Shown here: piece by piece, positions 21,701 through 33,770 of the stretch | Position numbering within the stretch: position 1 is the first letter of the stretch | Layout of the letters: every line of letters begins with the position of its first letter | Source of the DNA: Hymenoscyphus infarciens | Taxonomy: Eukaryota; Ascomycota; Leotiomycetes; Helotiales; Helotiaceae | NCBI GenBank assembly: GCA_001414345.1 | Contig: LLCB01000002.1 | Span: 62,001 to 126,000, forward strand | Direction of reading: 5' to 3' | DNA: 64,000 nt | Notes under the pieces: generated by a model | The model's input: only the letters and a program-made list of their open reading frames with translations | Told to the model about the DNA's origin: nothing | Database searches by the model: none | Program-made: the position numbers and the translations under genes

Positions 21701-22676
21701 GTGGGTATGTTCTTTCTTTGTGATACACGTAGGATTGAGGTCTCTTTGCGAGATGCACGTAATACAGAACGAGTGGTGGGTGGAACGTTCCTAGATGGAG
21801 GAATTGGGAAAGTGAAATCTAGAATTTATTAGTATTTATAGTTTTACTCGAGCACAGTCTGTGTGAGCACCGGGGTGTGTACTTACTGCCTGCCAAAAAG
21901 TCCGTGATGAAATCGTCCGAAATTGCTCTTGCTTCCGCGTTCCCAAACCCTGGTTTGACTATGTAAAACTCCCCGGCTTGTCGTCTTAAACTCAAAGGAT
22001 CGTTCTTGTTTGTGTAGGACTCAAGCACGCCACCGAGGAGCTTGAGCTCCCAGTAACGGCCAGCTTCACCTTGCTTTCCATGAACGTAAGGCTTGCATGT
22101 AACAATCCTTGGGGTAATGGGATACATCGTACCAGTTATATAGCCAGTAAAAAGGTGTACTATTTCATGAGCCAGGGTGATACCCATCTCGAATCGATAC
22201 CTTTCGTAATTGTTTCCAGCGACCTCGCTGCTTTGTTGGCTGATATAAATCATGTTGTTGACAATCGCTCGGTGAACAATGATAAACCCTGCGGACTTTG
22301 GCCTATACTTGGAAACATCGCTACCCCAATCAAAACGATCTGTAGTCGCTTGCCCCTCCGCCCATTCTAAGTGGACAAATGGAAAGTCGTCTCTCAGCTT
22401 TTGTAAGAAGTGGGTGATGTACTTGCGCAATCGAGTGCGAGCGCCTTTGAAGGTATGGGGAACGGGGGGTTTCTGCCCTTCGAAGTCATCGAGTAAAGCG
22501 TTGGCGACTTGGACAAGACTTCTTCTTCCTTGCGGGCACTCTAGGATGCGCAGAGCAAGATCCAGAAAGGATTCAACGGTTCTGTATCTGAGAGATGTTG
22601 GAGGAAGTTCCACATCTTCTTCGCCTTGGTTCACGCCCTCGTCGGTGAGCATCACTAGGTTTCTGATTCGTGCCAT
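21445..22676 (-). CDS. HExxH-containing protein, possible coiled-coil tail
   Basis: Exon 1 runs from the ATG at 22676 to about 21883-21887. It encodes ~264 residues with LAHEIVHLF, an HExxH zinc-binding motif in a helix-like setting, preceded by an alpha/beta region with NNMIYIS. The downstream part has ELKLLGGVLE, which could supply a third ligand. A tandem donor GTAAGTAC ends the exon, and the likely acceptor is at 21790 (CCATCTAG). The donor at 21886 joins a short tail with a stop at 21660-21662 (306 aa). The donor 4 nt downstream joins the heptad frame and stops at 21445 (379 aa with a coiled coil). Both are GT-AG; GTAAGT is the stronger donor. It resembles orphan fungal metallopeptidase-like proteins; activity is not shown. 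It converges on the membrane-protein gene. Confidence 0.6.
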
Positions 22677-23827
22677 GTTGATTAAAGTGCTTTTGGGGAT
22701 TTAATTTGGAATGTTTGGGTTAGAGAAGAACACTAAGGCTTACAAGTTTAGTGTAGTAAACTTTGACAAAAGCTCCTAAAATATGTAATTAAAGACTGCT
22801 TGACCGGCAAACAATTGCAAAAGAGTAAGAAGAAATAACAAAACTGATGATTAGAATTGAAGTGGATGGAATAAAACACCGTGTATCGAAATTAAATGAA
22901 TTGGAAGACAACCACGCTCCGGGCGTCCATAACTATAAGAAGGTTCTTTAGTTCTTTCAATAATTACTTAACTACCCTTTGATCTAAGTTTTCTTTCAAC
23001 TTTTCTTTCAGCCTTCTTCATTATATCTATTTATAAATTAAAGACAATACTCTTGTTCTTTGTTATTCTTTGTCAATTGTATGATAACCTTTGTATCCAG
23101 AGTCTATTAGGTGAACTTAGACTACACTATCCTTTTCTTCTTTTACCTTTCAGGATCTATTATCACATGGAAATAGTCAATGAAGCAGCTCTCTCTATGA
23201 GCCTCCCTACTATCTTATTTCCTGGGTCAATTGCTGTATGCACGGCCCATTTCGCCAAACCTCAATCTTGGAAAGCCCCCTTTCTTTCTCAACTCTACTT
23301 TGTCCCAGGCCTTTTAAACGTTATCCAAATGGGGCAATCACCACATTTCCGATGCCTTATGCTACTGAAAACTCCTTGCAAACTCTATAAAGTGACCCCC
23401 CTGGTTTAACGTTTATTTCGCCAGAGACGAAGTACTTCTAAAAGGCCTGGGACGAAGTCGATCTCGATCTCCACTTCAAAGCTTCTTCTGCTCAGGCTTC
23501 CGATTTTTTTTACCTATTCTGGCTCTTGACCCGGTTTGCATCTCAAGGTGGTGGGGCAGAGACCAATCAACACTATGAAATCCATCTTATCAGGACGACC
23601 CATCTGCGAGGTACGCGGATATTTTGCTCCATCGAGAAGGTCGTTTTCTGTCTGCGGGGTAGATTTTGCCCCTGCAATGCTTATCGCGACTTATTTTCCT
23701 ACTTTATTTAACGGTGACGCGTTCTCTGGCCGACTGTATTAAATTGCCTGTTTTCTTTGTGTAAATGTAAGTTATCCAGAGGTAGGTTTTTTTCCTTTTT
23801 GCGATTGCTTGTCTGTCCTATAGCGAA
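22677..23827. other. Intergenic region between divergent genes
   Basis: Shared upstream region of the HExxH gene (minus) and the aspartic protease gene (plus). It contains one striking inverted repeat (23297-23458, listed separately). A 118-codon frame at 23053-23409 has no homology I recognise and overlaps the inverted repeat; I did not call it. Confidence 0.4.
23297..23458. repeat. Inverted repeat, 19-bp arms, 124-bp loop
   Basis: ACTTTGTCCCAGGCCTTTT at 23297-23315 is the reverse complement, with one mismatch, of AAAAGGCCTGGGACGAAGT at 23440-23458. The spacer is 124 bp and not AT-rich. No clear target duplication flanks the arms. A small MITE-like element or a hairpin-forming regulatory region are both possible. 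Confidence 0.6.
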
Positions 23828-25328
23828 ATGATGTTCTCCTCTCTCTTTCCAGTGGCCCTTCTCGTTGCTTCTGCGACAGGAGCAACTATCACGAAAAATG
23901 TCCGTGTTTCGAAGCCTTTCAGAGCTGCGAGTACCGATGTTGTCAGTCCACATTATTTCGAATTGGCCAAGAAGACTGTGAAGTCTGCGAAAGGATACAA
24001 TCCTCGAAGTGCAGCTTTTGCTCTTGCCGCTGACAATACCACGACCTCAACTGGATTGATTTCCTTATACGAAGGCGAGGAGTTTGCGACTGGGATCAGT
24101 ATTGGAGGACAAAGTTTCCAAGTTATCGTCGATACAGGATCCAGTGATACATGGGTTGTGGAGAGCGATTTTCTCTGCGTGGATGTTCAGACGGAGGAGC
24201 CTTTGAATCAAACAGATTGTGGTTTCGGACCTGCGTATACGCCCACAAGTACTTTCCAGCAGATTCCGAATGTGAATTTCAACATTACTTACGGTATGGA
24301 TCTCACTCCTTTCACGTTCCCAAGACTAATTAGGGCTTTTATAGGCGATGGAGAGTTCCTCGCAGGTATTTTCGGTTACGAAAATACAACATTGGCCGGT
24401 CTGACCGTCAACCAAACTATCGCACTTGTAGACTACGCTGCTTGGAATGGTGATACTGTCACCTCCGGTCTTCTTGGTCTCGCATATCCTGCCTTGTAAG
24501 TCTTTTACTTATTCCCAATTTGAATCATCTTCCAGTAACTGACAATTCTCAGAACCAGCGAGTATGCCGGCACGAACCCCCAAAACGATAGCGTCCAAAT
24601 ACCCTATAGCCCGATTTTCACCACTTTATACACAGAAGGCCTCATACCTCCAGTATTCAGTCTCGTCATTGAGCGTGCCGTCTCGGGTCCTGCAGGATAT
24701 CTGACACTCGGTGGACTTCCTCCGGTGGAATTTGATGCAACCTTCACTTCAACACCAATTCTCATCACCGAGATTAGGGGATACCCAAGAGCACTGGATT
24801 TCTATACCATTGTGCTTGATGGTGTTGTCTTGAGTAATGTCACTATTAGTACTGGGAGTACTCAATACATTGTAAGTCATCTCTTGTTTTCAACTGAGGA
24901 TGTTTGGAAGCAACCCCTGACTTGCAAACCCCCAGGTCGATTCGGGAACAACACTTAACTACCTCCCCACGCCAATCGCCGACGCCATCAACGCTGCTTT
25001 CGTCCCTCCTGCAGTGTTCTCCAACGATTACGGTGCCTACCTCGTGGACTGTAATGCTACTGCTCCTCCTTTCGGTCTCAAGATCAATGGCACAACATTC
25101 TGGATAAATCCTTTGGATATGATCCTTGGTTTCACTGACTCAGATGGAAGTATCACTTGCATTACTGGAATCGATGACGGTGGTGTGGATGTTTCCGGAA
25201 GCTCACTGTTCATTCTCGGTGACACTTTTATGAAGAATGTGGTTAGTGTTTTTGATGTGGGGGCTGGAGAGTTGAGGTTTGCTGCTAGGGAGTTCTATGA
25301 GAGTAATGATCCTTATAAGAAGGTCTGA
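23828..25328 (+). CDS. Secreted aspartic protease (pepsin family A1)
   Basis: Predicted 442 aa from exons 23828-24293, 24345-24495, 24553-24871 and 24936-25328. The first intron is 51 nt and stays open, so it is easily missed; splicing it restores the flap sequence NITYGDGEFLAGIFGYE. MMFSSLFPVALLVASATGA is the signal peptide, followed by a propeptide of ~60 residues. Catalytic motif one is VDTGSSDTWV (Asp102). Motif two is VDSGTTLNYLP (Asp314), whose start is created by the last splice junction. SSLFILGDTFMKNVVSVFD near the C-terminus is the typical A1 ending. There is no GPI-anchor signal; the protein ends soon after. A secreted acid endopeptidase for nutrition or host-tissue degradation is the usual role in filamentous fungi; the exact subclass is not determined. 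Confidence 0.92.
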
Positions 25329-27147
25329 GAGAGAATAGTGGAATGGGTGCAATGACGAGTAATGTGGATACGCGGATTCGGAAACGGGAAAGATTATGAA
25401 ATAATGAGCGATGCAAGACTTTGTCTCTGTTGAAAATACATATATATAACAGATCTGGTATGCTTCATTCACCAAGTATGGAATTGACCAGTTATGTTAC
25501 TACTTGATAAGATTAAGTAGTAAGTCTAGTAACTTAAATTATTAGATTAGTATATTCAAGACTGTTTAGACTACTTAAGTTAGTTAAATAGAGTGCTACA
25601 CATTTCATAAGAATAGGTATAAAGTAGTTAATTAAGTAGTATTCTTTTAATATAAATGAAAAACATCCTAGATAGTTTCAGAGACTTAAACTATTTAATA
25701 AAAAAAAACAATAGAGGTTACTTATAGCAAGTTTAGAATATGTCTTAGATATAATTAATTAATTATATAATCAGTAGATAAAGTAAACTAGATCTAGCAA
25801 GCCTCTATTATCCTTTACTCCCAAGCAACAACTATCCAGCAGTCAAACAACATCGCGTAGTCTTCTTAAAAGTTAAGTATATTCCAAGAGATCAAGTATA
25901 AAGAACTAATAAGATATATCTAATTTCTCTATCGAACCTTCAAGTCATCTCTCTTGATCGGTAGATAATGTCAACTCATCCTCCTAAAACTAGGCAAAAG
26001 TTATAATAAGAGTTAATCTACGATACTATATATATAACCACCTACTACCCTCTTCTTTAAAACTCTTTCTAAACTATAACTGTTATTCTAAGTATAGAAA
26101 GCACCCCCCTAACCAACGAAATCGCAACCCCAAAGAGCGCCTAACTTGAAATCAGACTATTTACCTCTGATATTGGCTAAGAGGAATTTAATATCGTTAT
26201 ATCGTTTGATAGAGCCTTTCGCGTTTTTCGCCACCCCGTTCATAATACATAGGGAGATTAAGAGACAGATCAATGTGTGCTATTTTGGTATTACTCTTAA
26301 CAGTATATTTAAAGAGCTTAGAAATGTCTTTAAAAGAAAATACAGAATGAAGCTCTAATTGCTAATTAGTAATCTCATAAAGTTGCTTTCATTTTGATCG
26401 CTGTGTTGTAGTTTTATTTTGAATCCAAGTCTATTTTTCGAGGGACCAAATTCCGACACTTTTTCCGTCCCTGTAGAGACAGCGTACCCTTACAGGACCA
26501 CTCCCCTGTAGTCTCCTCTATAATGGTCTCAATTCTCACATGCAGCAAAATCACCAACCACAAAATCAAATAGTAAACAATCAAGAGGAAGAGAAAAAGG
26601 TGTATATCTCATTTATCCTTCCTCGCTACACCCCATCCACACGCATCCACACCTCACTCGATCAGACAAGACCGTCCTCAAGTACCCGTCTATCTAATCC
26701 TCCCCGACAAACAAATCTCCAATCCATCTCTCACCGACAAAAGCATACAACAATGCACGCATTCAATGATCCCTCCCCCAGACCCGAAGAACTTCCTATG
26801 CATGCATGAAGATAGGAAGGGGAAAAAAAGAACCAATCCACCATCCATCCATGCAATTCAAAATAAAAAAAGTAGGCATCACCAAAGTACTTGAACAAAA
26901 AAACAAAGACGTGTAGGAAAAATCAAGCCCAATGATGAGGACCCTCATTCAGGTCAGGTATAATGTAACTTGCGCAGTGGCAATACTCAAAATAAGGAAA
27001 GCAAAAGAAAAACAAGGAAATAAAATAAAATAAACTCCATGGAATGAATCGCTATGAATTCCCCCAAGCCCAGTCCACGTTACATGGAAAATCTCACACG
27101 ATGAAAAAACTCCCCAGCGCCATGCTCGCTAATGACAAATGCGTAGC
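25329..27147. other. Intergenic, partly AT-rich
   Basis: Between the convergent aspartic protease and CAF120-like genes. From about 25,490 to 26,100 the sequence is AT-rich with depleted CpG and may be an old, mildly RIP-affected relic; no repeat ends are seen. From about 26,540 to 27,147 it is C/A-rich and probably holds the 3' UTR of the minus-strand gene. No gene is supported. Confidence 0.4.
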
Positions 27148-30100
27148 TCAGTAGTGACCATGATAGCCACCATTGTTTCCTCGTCCTTGACCTTGACCCT
27201 GTCCACCCTGAGGAGGAAAGTATTGCTGTTGTGGCGAGTATTGACCCGGAGATTGTCGACTAGCTTGAGGTTGGGCAAACGTAGGAGAAGGAGCCGCCCA
27301 TCCACCACCCTGCGCAAAAACATTCGCTGCCGGAGACATGCCCCACCCTGGACTCTGTTGGCCTTGGACAGGATACTGGGGTTGTTGATATTGGGCCATA
27401 TTGAATTGCGGCTGTGACATGCGATAACCAGGTTGCATCGTTTGCTGTTGTTGGTCGGGGTACTGTTGTTGATACATCTGCTGTTGCTGCCTCTGTGCAA
27501 TAGCTTGTTGAACAGCTTGGCTATTGATTCCGTGCTTCAATTGCTGCTTTTCGTGTTCTCGATTTTCAATAGCGTTGACCAAACCGACTGCTGGTGCAGG
27601 GCGATTGTTATGTGCCATATTAATGAGAGGGGTTCCAGTAGCCCGCGCAATATGTTCTTGCTCGCGTGCAGACAGCTTGGGATTTGAAGCTGTGGGATTT
27701 GAAGCAGGCCCAAGAGCGACGCCTGCCGTTCTGGAGTTCGGCCGCGCAAGCATATCGGAAGAATTGTTGCGAGAATGGCCTTGTTTGGACAGATAATCAC
27801 TTGAACGATTGCGGACAAGAGGTGGTGTAGGCGTATCACGTCCCATGGTTGGTGTAGTACGCCCCATGGTTGGGGTGGTACGTCCAAGAGTAAGGTTAGA
27901 ATGTTGTCTTTGGTGAGCATACATTGGCGTTGAAACAGCAGCAGCGGCTCTCTGAGCCACGAATTGCTCAGGAGTAATGCTTTGTGGGTTCGCCGCCGGG
28001 TGTGCGGTAACTGCAAGTCCAGGCTGCCAGGCTAAAGTTCGAGGTTCAACAAGACTATTTCGATAATTGGTATTCTCCGGGGCTGCATTGCTTCGATTCA
28101 AACCACCAGCACTGCCAGGTCTTGCGGCAGGGTTCGGGCTTTGTTTACGTGGCCGGTCGGCCGGATGTTTGTTCATGCCCGGACCAGGCGAAGGTCCTCT
28201 TGCAGCGCCTGTCGTGTAACTTTGCGCAGGTCCAGGGCTTGGTCGACGAGGTGGTTTCTCAGCAGCATAATTTATAGTCGGACCAAAGTCAATGTGAATA
28301 GATGAGCGAATATCATTGGCGCTATCAAATTGGCCCAAATTGGATTCTGGGTTGCCAACAGTCTTTTTCACACCAGCTCGAGGTCTTTCCACCGACTTCT
28401 GGGATCTCCTACTATCGATGGATGGTCGGGTGCTAGGGTATTCAGGGGAAGCAGTAGACGCACCATCATCATAGACACTCGACCCGCTGTTCTGTCGGTT
28501 GATCTGATGTTCGGATCGTAACGTTCGTGTTCTCTGGTCATGCCCGATCATCTCAAAAGCAGCAAGGTCAAGAACATGATTTTTTAAACTACCGAGACTT
28601 GATGGTGTATCATCGTCGTCCACAGATGATGGGGTTTTCAATGTTGCTGTTCTCGATGGGAGGGGCTTCCTGAAGATACTTTGGCTAGTTTGTAGCCGAG
28701 GAGGGTTGTGGGGTCCACCGCTAGATGTGGAATCCACTGAGGTTTGGGGGTTATGGCCTTGGGCGTGGTCTGGAGAAGAGAGAATATTCGGCGGTTCGTA
28801 CGTACGGGTATTGCCATGAGCTGGCGGTGACGGAGGCTGTGAATCGTTTTGAAAAGAAGGATTTATGGAATTAAAGGAGTGCTGTGTCGGGGGTGGTTGG
28901 ACATTGTTATCCGAGGACTGAGAAGGAGAAGATTTTTCGAAAGAAAAGCGACGATTTCTTGGTGCTACCAGGCCTTCATTGAAACCACCTTGATTAGCAT
29001 TGAACTCTTTTGGGTGGTTGGCGTTTGATGGTACCCCTCTCTGACCTCTATCCTCCGCTTGACCCACGTTCTGGCGTCTTTGCTCCTCGCTGTTCCTCGC
29101 CGCCTCTCCATTTGCATTGAATGCAGCAGCGACCCCACCAGCACCGGCAAGCTGAGATAAGGTTGCGTTGGACATGCGACTATTGGCCCTTCTAAGTTCT
29201 GGCGAATGATAAGGTTTGCTTATTGGCAAAGCACCGGGGGCGTGTGAAAATGCTGGAGGCGCAGAAACTGGCTCTGGAGTAGAAGTGGCTTGAAGTTCTT
29301 GCAACTCTCGAACGGGAGTTGCTCGCGCAGCATTTTCATCTTCGGAGCTCATCCGTTCAGGGGTCGTTGCCATTTCGCTCTGATGACGAAGTGCGGAGCC
29401 TGGGTGACCAATGGCCATAGGCATATTGTGCGGCGGGGGAGTTGGTCCTTGTTCGTATGTACCATCATAAGCAGAGTTGGGAGTTTGGTTTTCATAACGA
29501 TCCAGACCATGAGTCTCAGATACGGATCGGTGATGGGTTGGAACTGCTTGCCTTGGTGGTGTAAAGGTGCCCGCCTGAGCAGGTGCAGAATCAACTCGTG
29601 GCAAGCCACCAAGAGCGGCTGCTCCATCACTTTGGCCCCAGCTCGCCGCAGGAGTAGACTTCACGGATGCAGCATCGTCAAATTGTATGCGGCTTCGGGA
29701 GGGCCCAAAGCTTGCACGAGTGCTTCTTCGGCTGCTGTATCGGCTATTTGTTCGACTTCCATTTTCGATGGCCGTCATCCGCTTTTTGGTGAGCTCCTTC
29801 ATTCTCCGTCTCCATTCAGATTCACGCCATGCACCACTCCCCTGCTCTGTAATGAGACCCGACACATCCAATATCTCAAGGTAGCCATATCTTCGGTGTT
29901 TTGGCATGGCGAACATCAAACTTTGAGGGTCCAAAGTATCCGCGATCAGACGACCTGGTCTTCCATAAAGAGCAAAGGTATCATAAACAGGAAATAGCCA
30001 ACGGAGCATCATTTCAAATCCACTGACGGCAGGGTGAACTTCTGGCATAACAAATACAAACCCCTCGGTAGTCGATGGGGGATTCGCATGAATTGTAATC

Positions 30101-31346
30101 AAGCCCTCAACCTTTACCAACGTAGAAGCATCTATCAGCGGCTTTGACTGGGGATAGAGCGCATAGGCAGAATATGCTTCGGTTATGGTGGCAATCGGTC
30201 TGACCTTTTTGGTCTTCTTCGTGTCGTAAAACTTGATGTCACCCTTTAAAACTGGGGGTCGGGAGCGATCGTATGCGGATTTCTTCTTGTTGGCCTGTTT
30301 TTGCAATTTCTGGACCTCCTTCTCGTCTGGGGGCGTGACAACACACCAGCATCGTCGCCACGGGGTTCCTGCTCCAAATCGCACACGGGCCCAATCCTCA
30401 TGCTTTATCTTTGCGCGATCCATAATAACATTGATGTTGTTGATTCCCTTTCCTTTCCCGGCGATCAGAGCTCCAGTGTAGGCTTCCTGTAGTGTAGCAT
30501 GCTCAAACATCGCAAGTCTGATTCCAGCCGTCCATTGAACCAAGGAATGGTGAGAGTTGAAATGTAAAAGATATCGATTTCGGCCGGCTGTAGATATACT
30601 GAGGACGTTTTGTAGCGGGGCCTCGCTATCCGAACGGGTGGGCAGTGATTCAATCTAGTCCCATTAGCATCCCGACTCCAAACACTTACTCTTTCGATAG
30701 CATACCATTTTGATTGAGGCGTCAGTCAAATTGATGAATTTGGGTAGCACCTCTCCATCTTGCCCAGCAGCATCCAATTCCGCGGCATCCCACAATGAGA
30801 GTACTGTTCCTACAAGTTGTGCGAAGCATTCCGTCCATGTTCGGTCCGCATTGGCCTTGCCATCTGTTGTTTGTTAGACAAGTAGGATAGGGTGAAGGAA
30901 TACACATACGCGTGTTTTGATCGTCCAGCTTCAAGAAGTAACCCTCCTGGTACAGCTTGTTCGCGTGACTGTTGAGAAAGGTAAATATGGGCTGCAACTC
31001 GGGGAGAGTATCTTGATTGACGTCCATGAGGGGAGGTTGGTACGTCTGCACCATTGACATTGGTCTTGACGATGCTCGCTCTCTCGTTCTGGGTTGAGGG
31101 GAGTTGCCATCCATGTTATATGTTTGGGTAGGTGGCTCCCTTGCCGTGTCTCGCCGATTGGGCTCATATTTGGGGAAGGGCTCGGATCGATTCTGTGAGG
31201 AAGGAGCTTCTCTGGGGGTTGGGGATTGCGAGTCTCGATTGGAGAAACTGGACATGAAGGAGAGTACTGTCACAGAATGTCTTGGTAAGCATTCTTCGAT
31301 CTCATATCTACAGATGGCTCGACTTACCTCGATTGCGAGTGCCCAT
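27148..31346 (-). CDS. CAF120: CAF120/SKG3-like PH-domain protein
   Basis: Predicted 1,346 aa. Exons on the minus strand: 31346-31328, 31266-30910, 30863-30706 and 30654-27148. The first exon is only 19 nt (MGTRNR). The N-terminal half carries the conserved core: LQPIFTFLNSHANKLYQEGY, then RTWTECFAQLVGTVLSLWD (split PH domain), SISTAGRNRYLLHF, and later EGFVFVMPEVHPAVSGFEMM and KHRRYGYLEILDV. The C-terminal ~900 residues are low-complexity, rich in Ser, Pro, Asn and Gln, with a GRTTPTM repeat and Gln runs, ending GQGRGNNGGYHGHY. In yeast, Caf120 associates with the CCR4-NOT complex and its paralogue Skg3 is found at the bud neck. The disordered tail suggests regulation by phosphorylation. The identification rests on the core motifs. 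Confidence 0.85.
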
Positions 31347-33770
31347 CTTGGGGATGGGTGCACTCATATTTGCGGTGTTGATAAAGAGTGTGAGGGTATT
31401 TATTCCCTATGCTCTGGCTGGGTGGCCGCCTCTATCCGGATAGGTCCTTTCCAAGCATCAATGGGCGCAAAGGTCTCCCTTGGTGCTGCTAGTGGCGGAC
31501 CAGCAGGAGAGGTGCGTAATGATAATCGGCTGGTTGCGATATGCCTTGCGCAGTGCTCAAAGGGTTCAGGATGGGATGGGATGGGATGGGATCGAATCGC
31601 CTATACCAATAAATGATCCGTAAGGGGGGAGAGTGGTGTTTTGGGTGTGGTGGGTGAGTTCTGGGGTTGATGTTGAGGAATGATCTTGAAATTAAAAAGA
31701 TGGTGGCTCTACTCGCACGTCACTACTGTATGTGCAGTATGTAGTGTAGGTAAAAGGTCTGGGCTAGAGGTGCCGGATCGGCTGCAGTAAGGTGGTGGTG
31801 GTTGGTGGATGCTGACTTGGCGGGAACTGTGATTTTCCGGCTTTCCGTGGTTGGATCTGCTGGATCTGCTGGATCTGCTCTGCGGGGTGAAGGGTCTTTA
31901 ATTTTAGCCTTTGGTTGCGTGGATGTCTTTTGAAGTTCAGAGAAGCTATTCACGCCTTCTGAAATCGGTGGTTAAGAAAGCTAAGCTAAGCTAAGCTAAG
32001 CTACACTATCAGACGATCACGGGCTTATTCATGCCATGACAGGCCAGGCGCATATTCACCTTTTCCAAGTCCACTGTCTGGTGCTACGCAAAAACAAAAC
32101 AACCCAAGCCAAACAATCATCGTATTCGCAGTCTTTCTGAAATCGCTCCAAGACCCCCCTGCCAGACCCCCTACCAGACCCCCTGTTACGTGGCCAAGAA
32201 GACGGCTGAGGGAGAAGAGGAGAAGAGGAGGAGAACGCGTCATGTTGGGTTTCTTCTGTGAGATGCAGCCCCCATCTGCCCTGAGAGGCACAGCCCACAG
32301 CCCCTCCAGCAGCATAACAGAGAAGAAGTAGGGAGAAGTAAGCTTAAAAGAGCTACATCCACTGCATTATGAATAATTACAACTGCCGCTTATTCTGTAT
32401 ATCAGTAATTCTTTGAAGCAGAAGAATTGAAGTTAAATCATAGAGTGATTACTAAGAATTTACACAGCCTTCCCCAGATCTATAAAGAGTGGGGATTACA
32501 ATGTAATTAAGAGGGGGGGGATAGTAGCATTGAATACACCGCCTCTCCACTCCGATTCCACCATCACCAGCCTCCAGTCACAGCCTCTGCTTGGCCTGGA
32601 AACCTGAGAAGAGGCTCGTACCACTAAAATTGGCCAACATAAGCTGGAACGAAAAACAAAAGGGTTTGCAGCCTACGGAGGCGTACCAAGACAAAGCGCT
32701 TGGAAAGGGGCAAGGCGGCTGTTAGAGACTAACCGACTAACCGACCACTACTATACAGGCCTCAAGCAGGGACAGAAAACGTACAGGTGTACAGTACAGT
32801 ACAGTACAGTATAGGACAGGACAGGACAGGAAAGAGGTCATGCAGCCAGCTGCGTCATGTTCAACCTTTGCCATCTTCAAAGAAACCGATCTAGCTGACT
32901 GACTGCCAATGAATGTGGTGTGAGTTACACAACCCAATGCAGCAAGTGCTATTCTTGGGAGTTGGTACCACATACACGAGGTCGGGTCTTCGCATGAAAG
33001 AACCGATTTGACGGTCCGAAGATACCGAGGAGGGGAAGGTATATAGGTATATACCGAGCACCGACTCCAAGAGCTTTTCTACTGTAAATTTCATTTATTT
33101 GTCTTTTGTTGATTGTTCTTCTTGCTACCCCCAGCCTCCCTCGGCAGCGGCGGCATGACCGTATGGCGTGCAGGTTCGATTGCATGGCGTTCTGTTGAGA
33201 GACCGTTTCCCGCGGAAGAAGAAAATAGAATCCTCTTTTATTAGATAATGTATTTTGAATTCCCGAGTAGTATTAAAAGCACGGAAAGTGACGCCGGTTT
33301 GTGCTAGAGAGAGAGATCTAGAGACGGTGGGAAGAACAAATATGAAAACGCTAAGCTTGAGGACGGTCCTGGAGGATCTCTCACAATAAACATTCCATGT
33401 TGTGATTCTTTTTCGTGCAGGTACGGGTGGCTTCCATTTAGCCAGAAACACAACATACTATCAAACCACTCATACATCTCCTGTTGTGACTTTTGGTGTA
33501 GTGTCCCCGATATTGATATTCCCACTCATTCTCCATAGAAGTTGCAACTACTCGTATAGCCTTAAAAAGAGCTCCCAAAATTGATCTAAGAAACTTGCTT
33601 CCCAACAGTCGCGTTGGTTCGATCCAGTGAGCCCCACAAAAATTCCCGATAACCCTCCGTCCCTCTCTTATCTGCCTCTGCCACTTCTCCAAGGGAAAAA
33701 AATAACCAAAACTCACAGCTTCGTATTGGGGAAGGATTTCTTCCTCTCAACTTTGCTTTACGACGCTGGG
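31347..33770. other. Long intergenic region with short tandem repeats
   Basis: Shared upstream region of the CAF120-like gene (minus) and the PTC7-like gene (plus). It includes a GGGAT array near 31,570-31,600, an AAGCT array at about 31,978-32,002, TACAG and GACAG arrays near 32,790-32,830, and AG/CT-rich tracts. Overlapping short frames on both strands have no recognisable domain. No gene is supported. Confidence 0.45.

Noticed and set aside
21414..21794. 126-codon plus-strand frame over the heptad minisatellite
   Set aside because: Its Phe/Leu/Arg repeats mirror the 21-nt unit in antisense; the minus strand gives the better coiled-coil and joins an upstream gene.
23053..23409. 118-codon plus frame upstream of the aspartic protease
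   Set aside because: No recognisable domain, overlaps the inverted repeat, and lacks splice or promoter context.
29290..29997. 235-codon plus frame inside the CAF120-like gene
   Set aside because: Antisense shadow of the long low-complexity exon.
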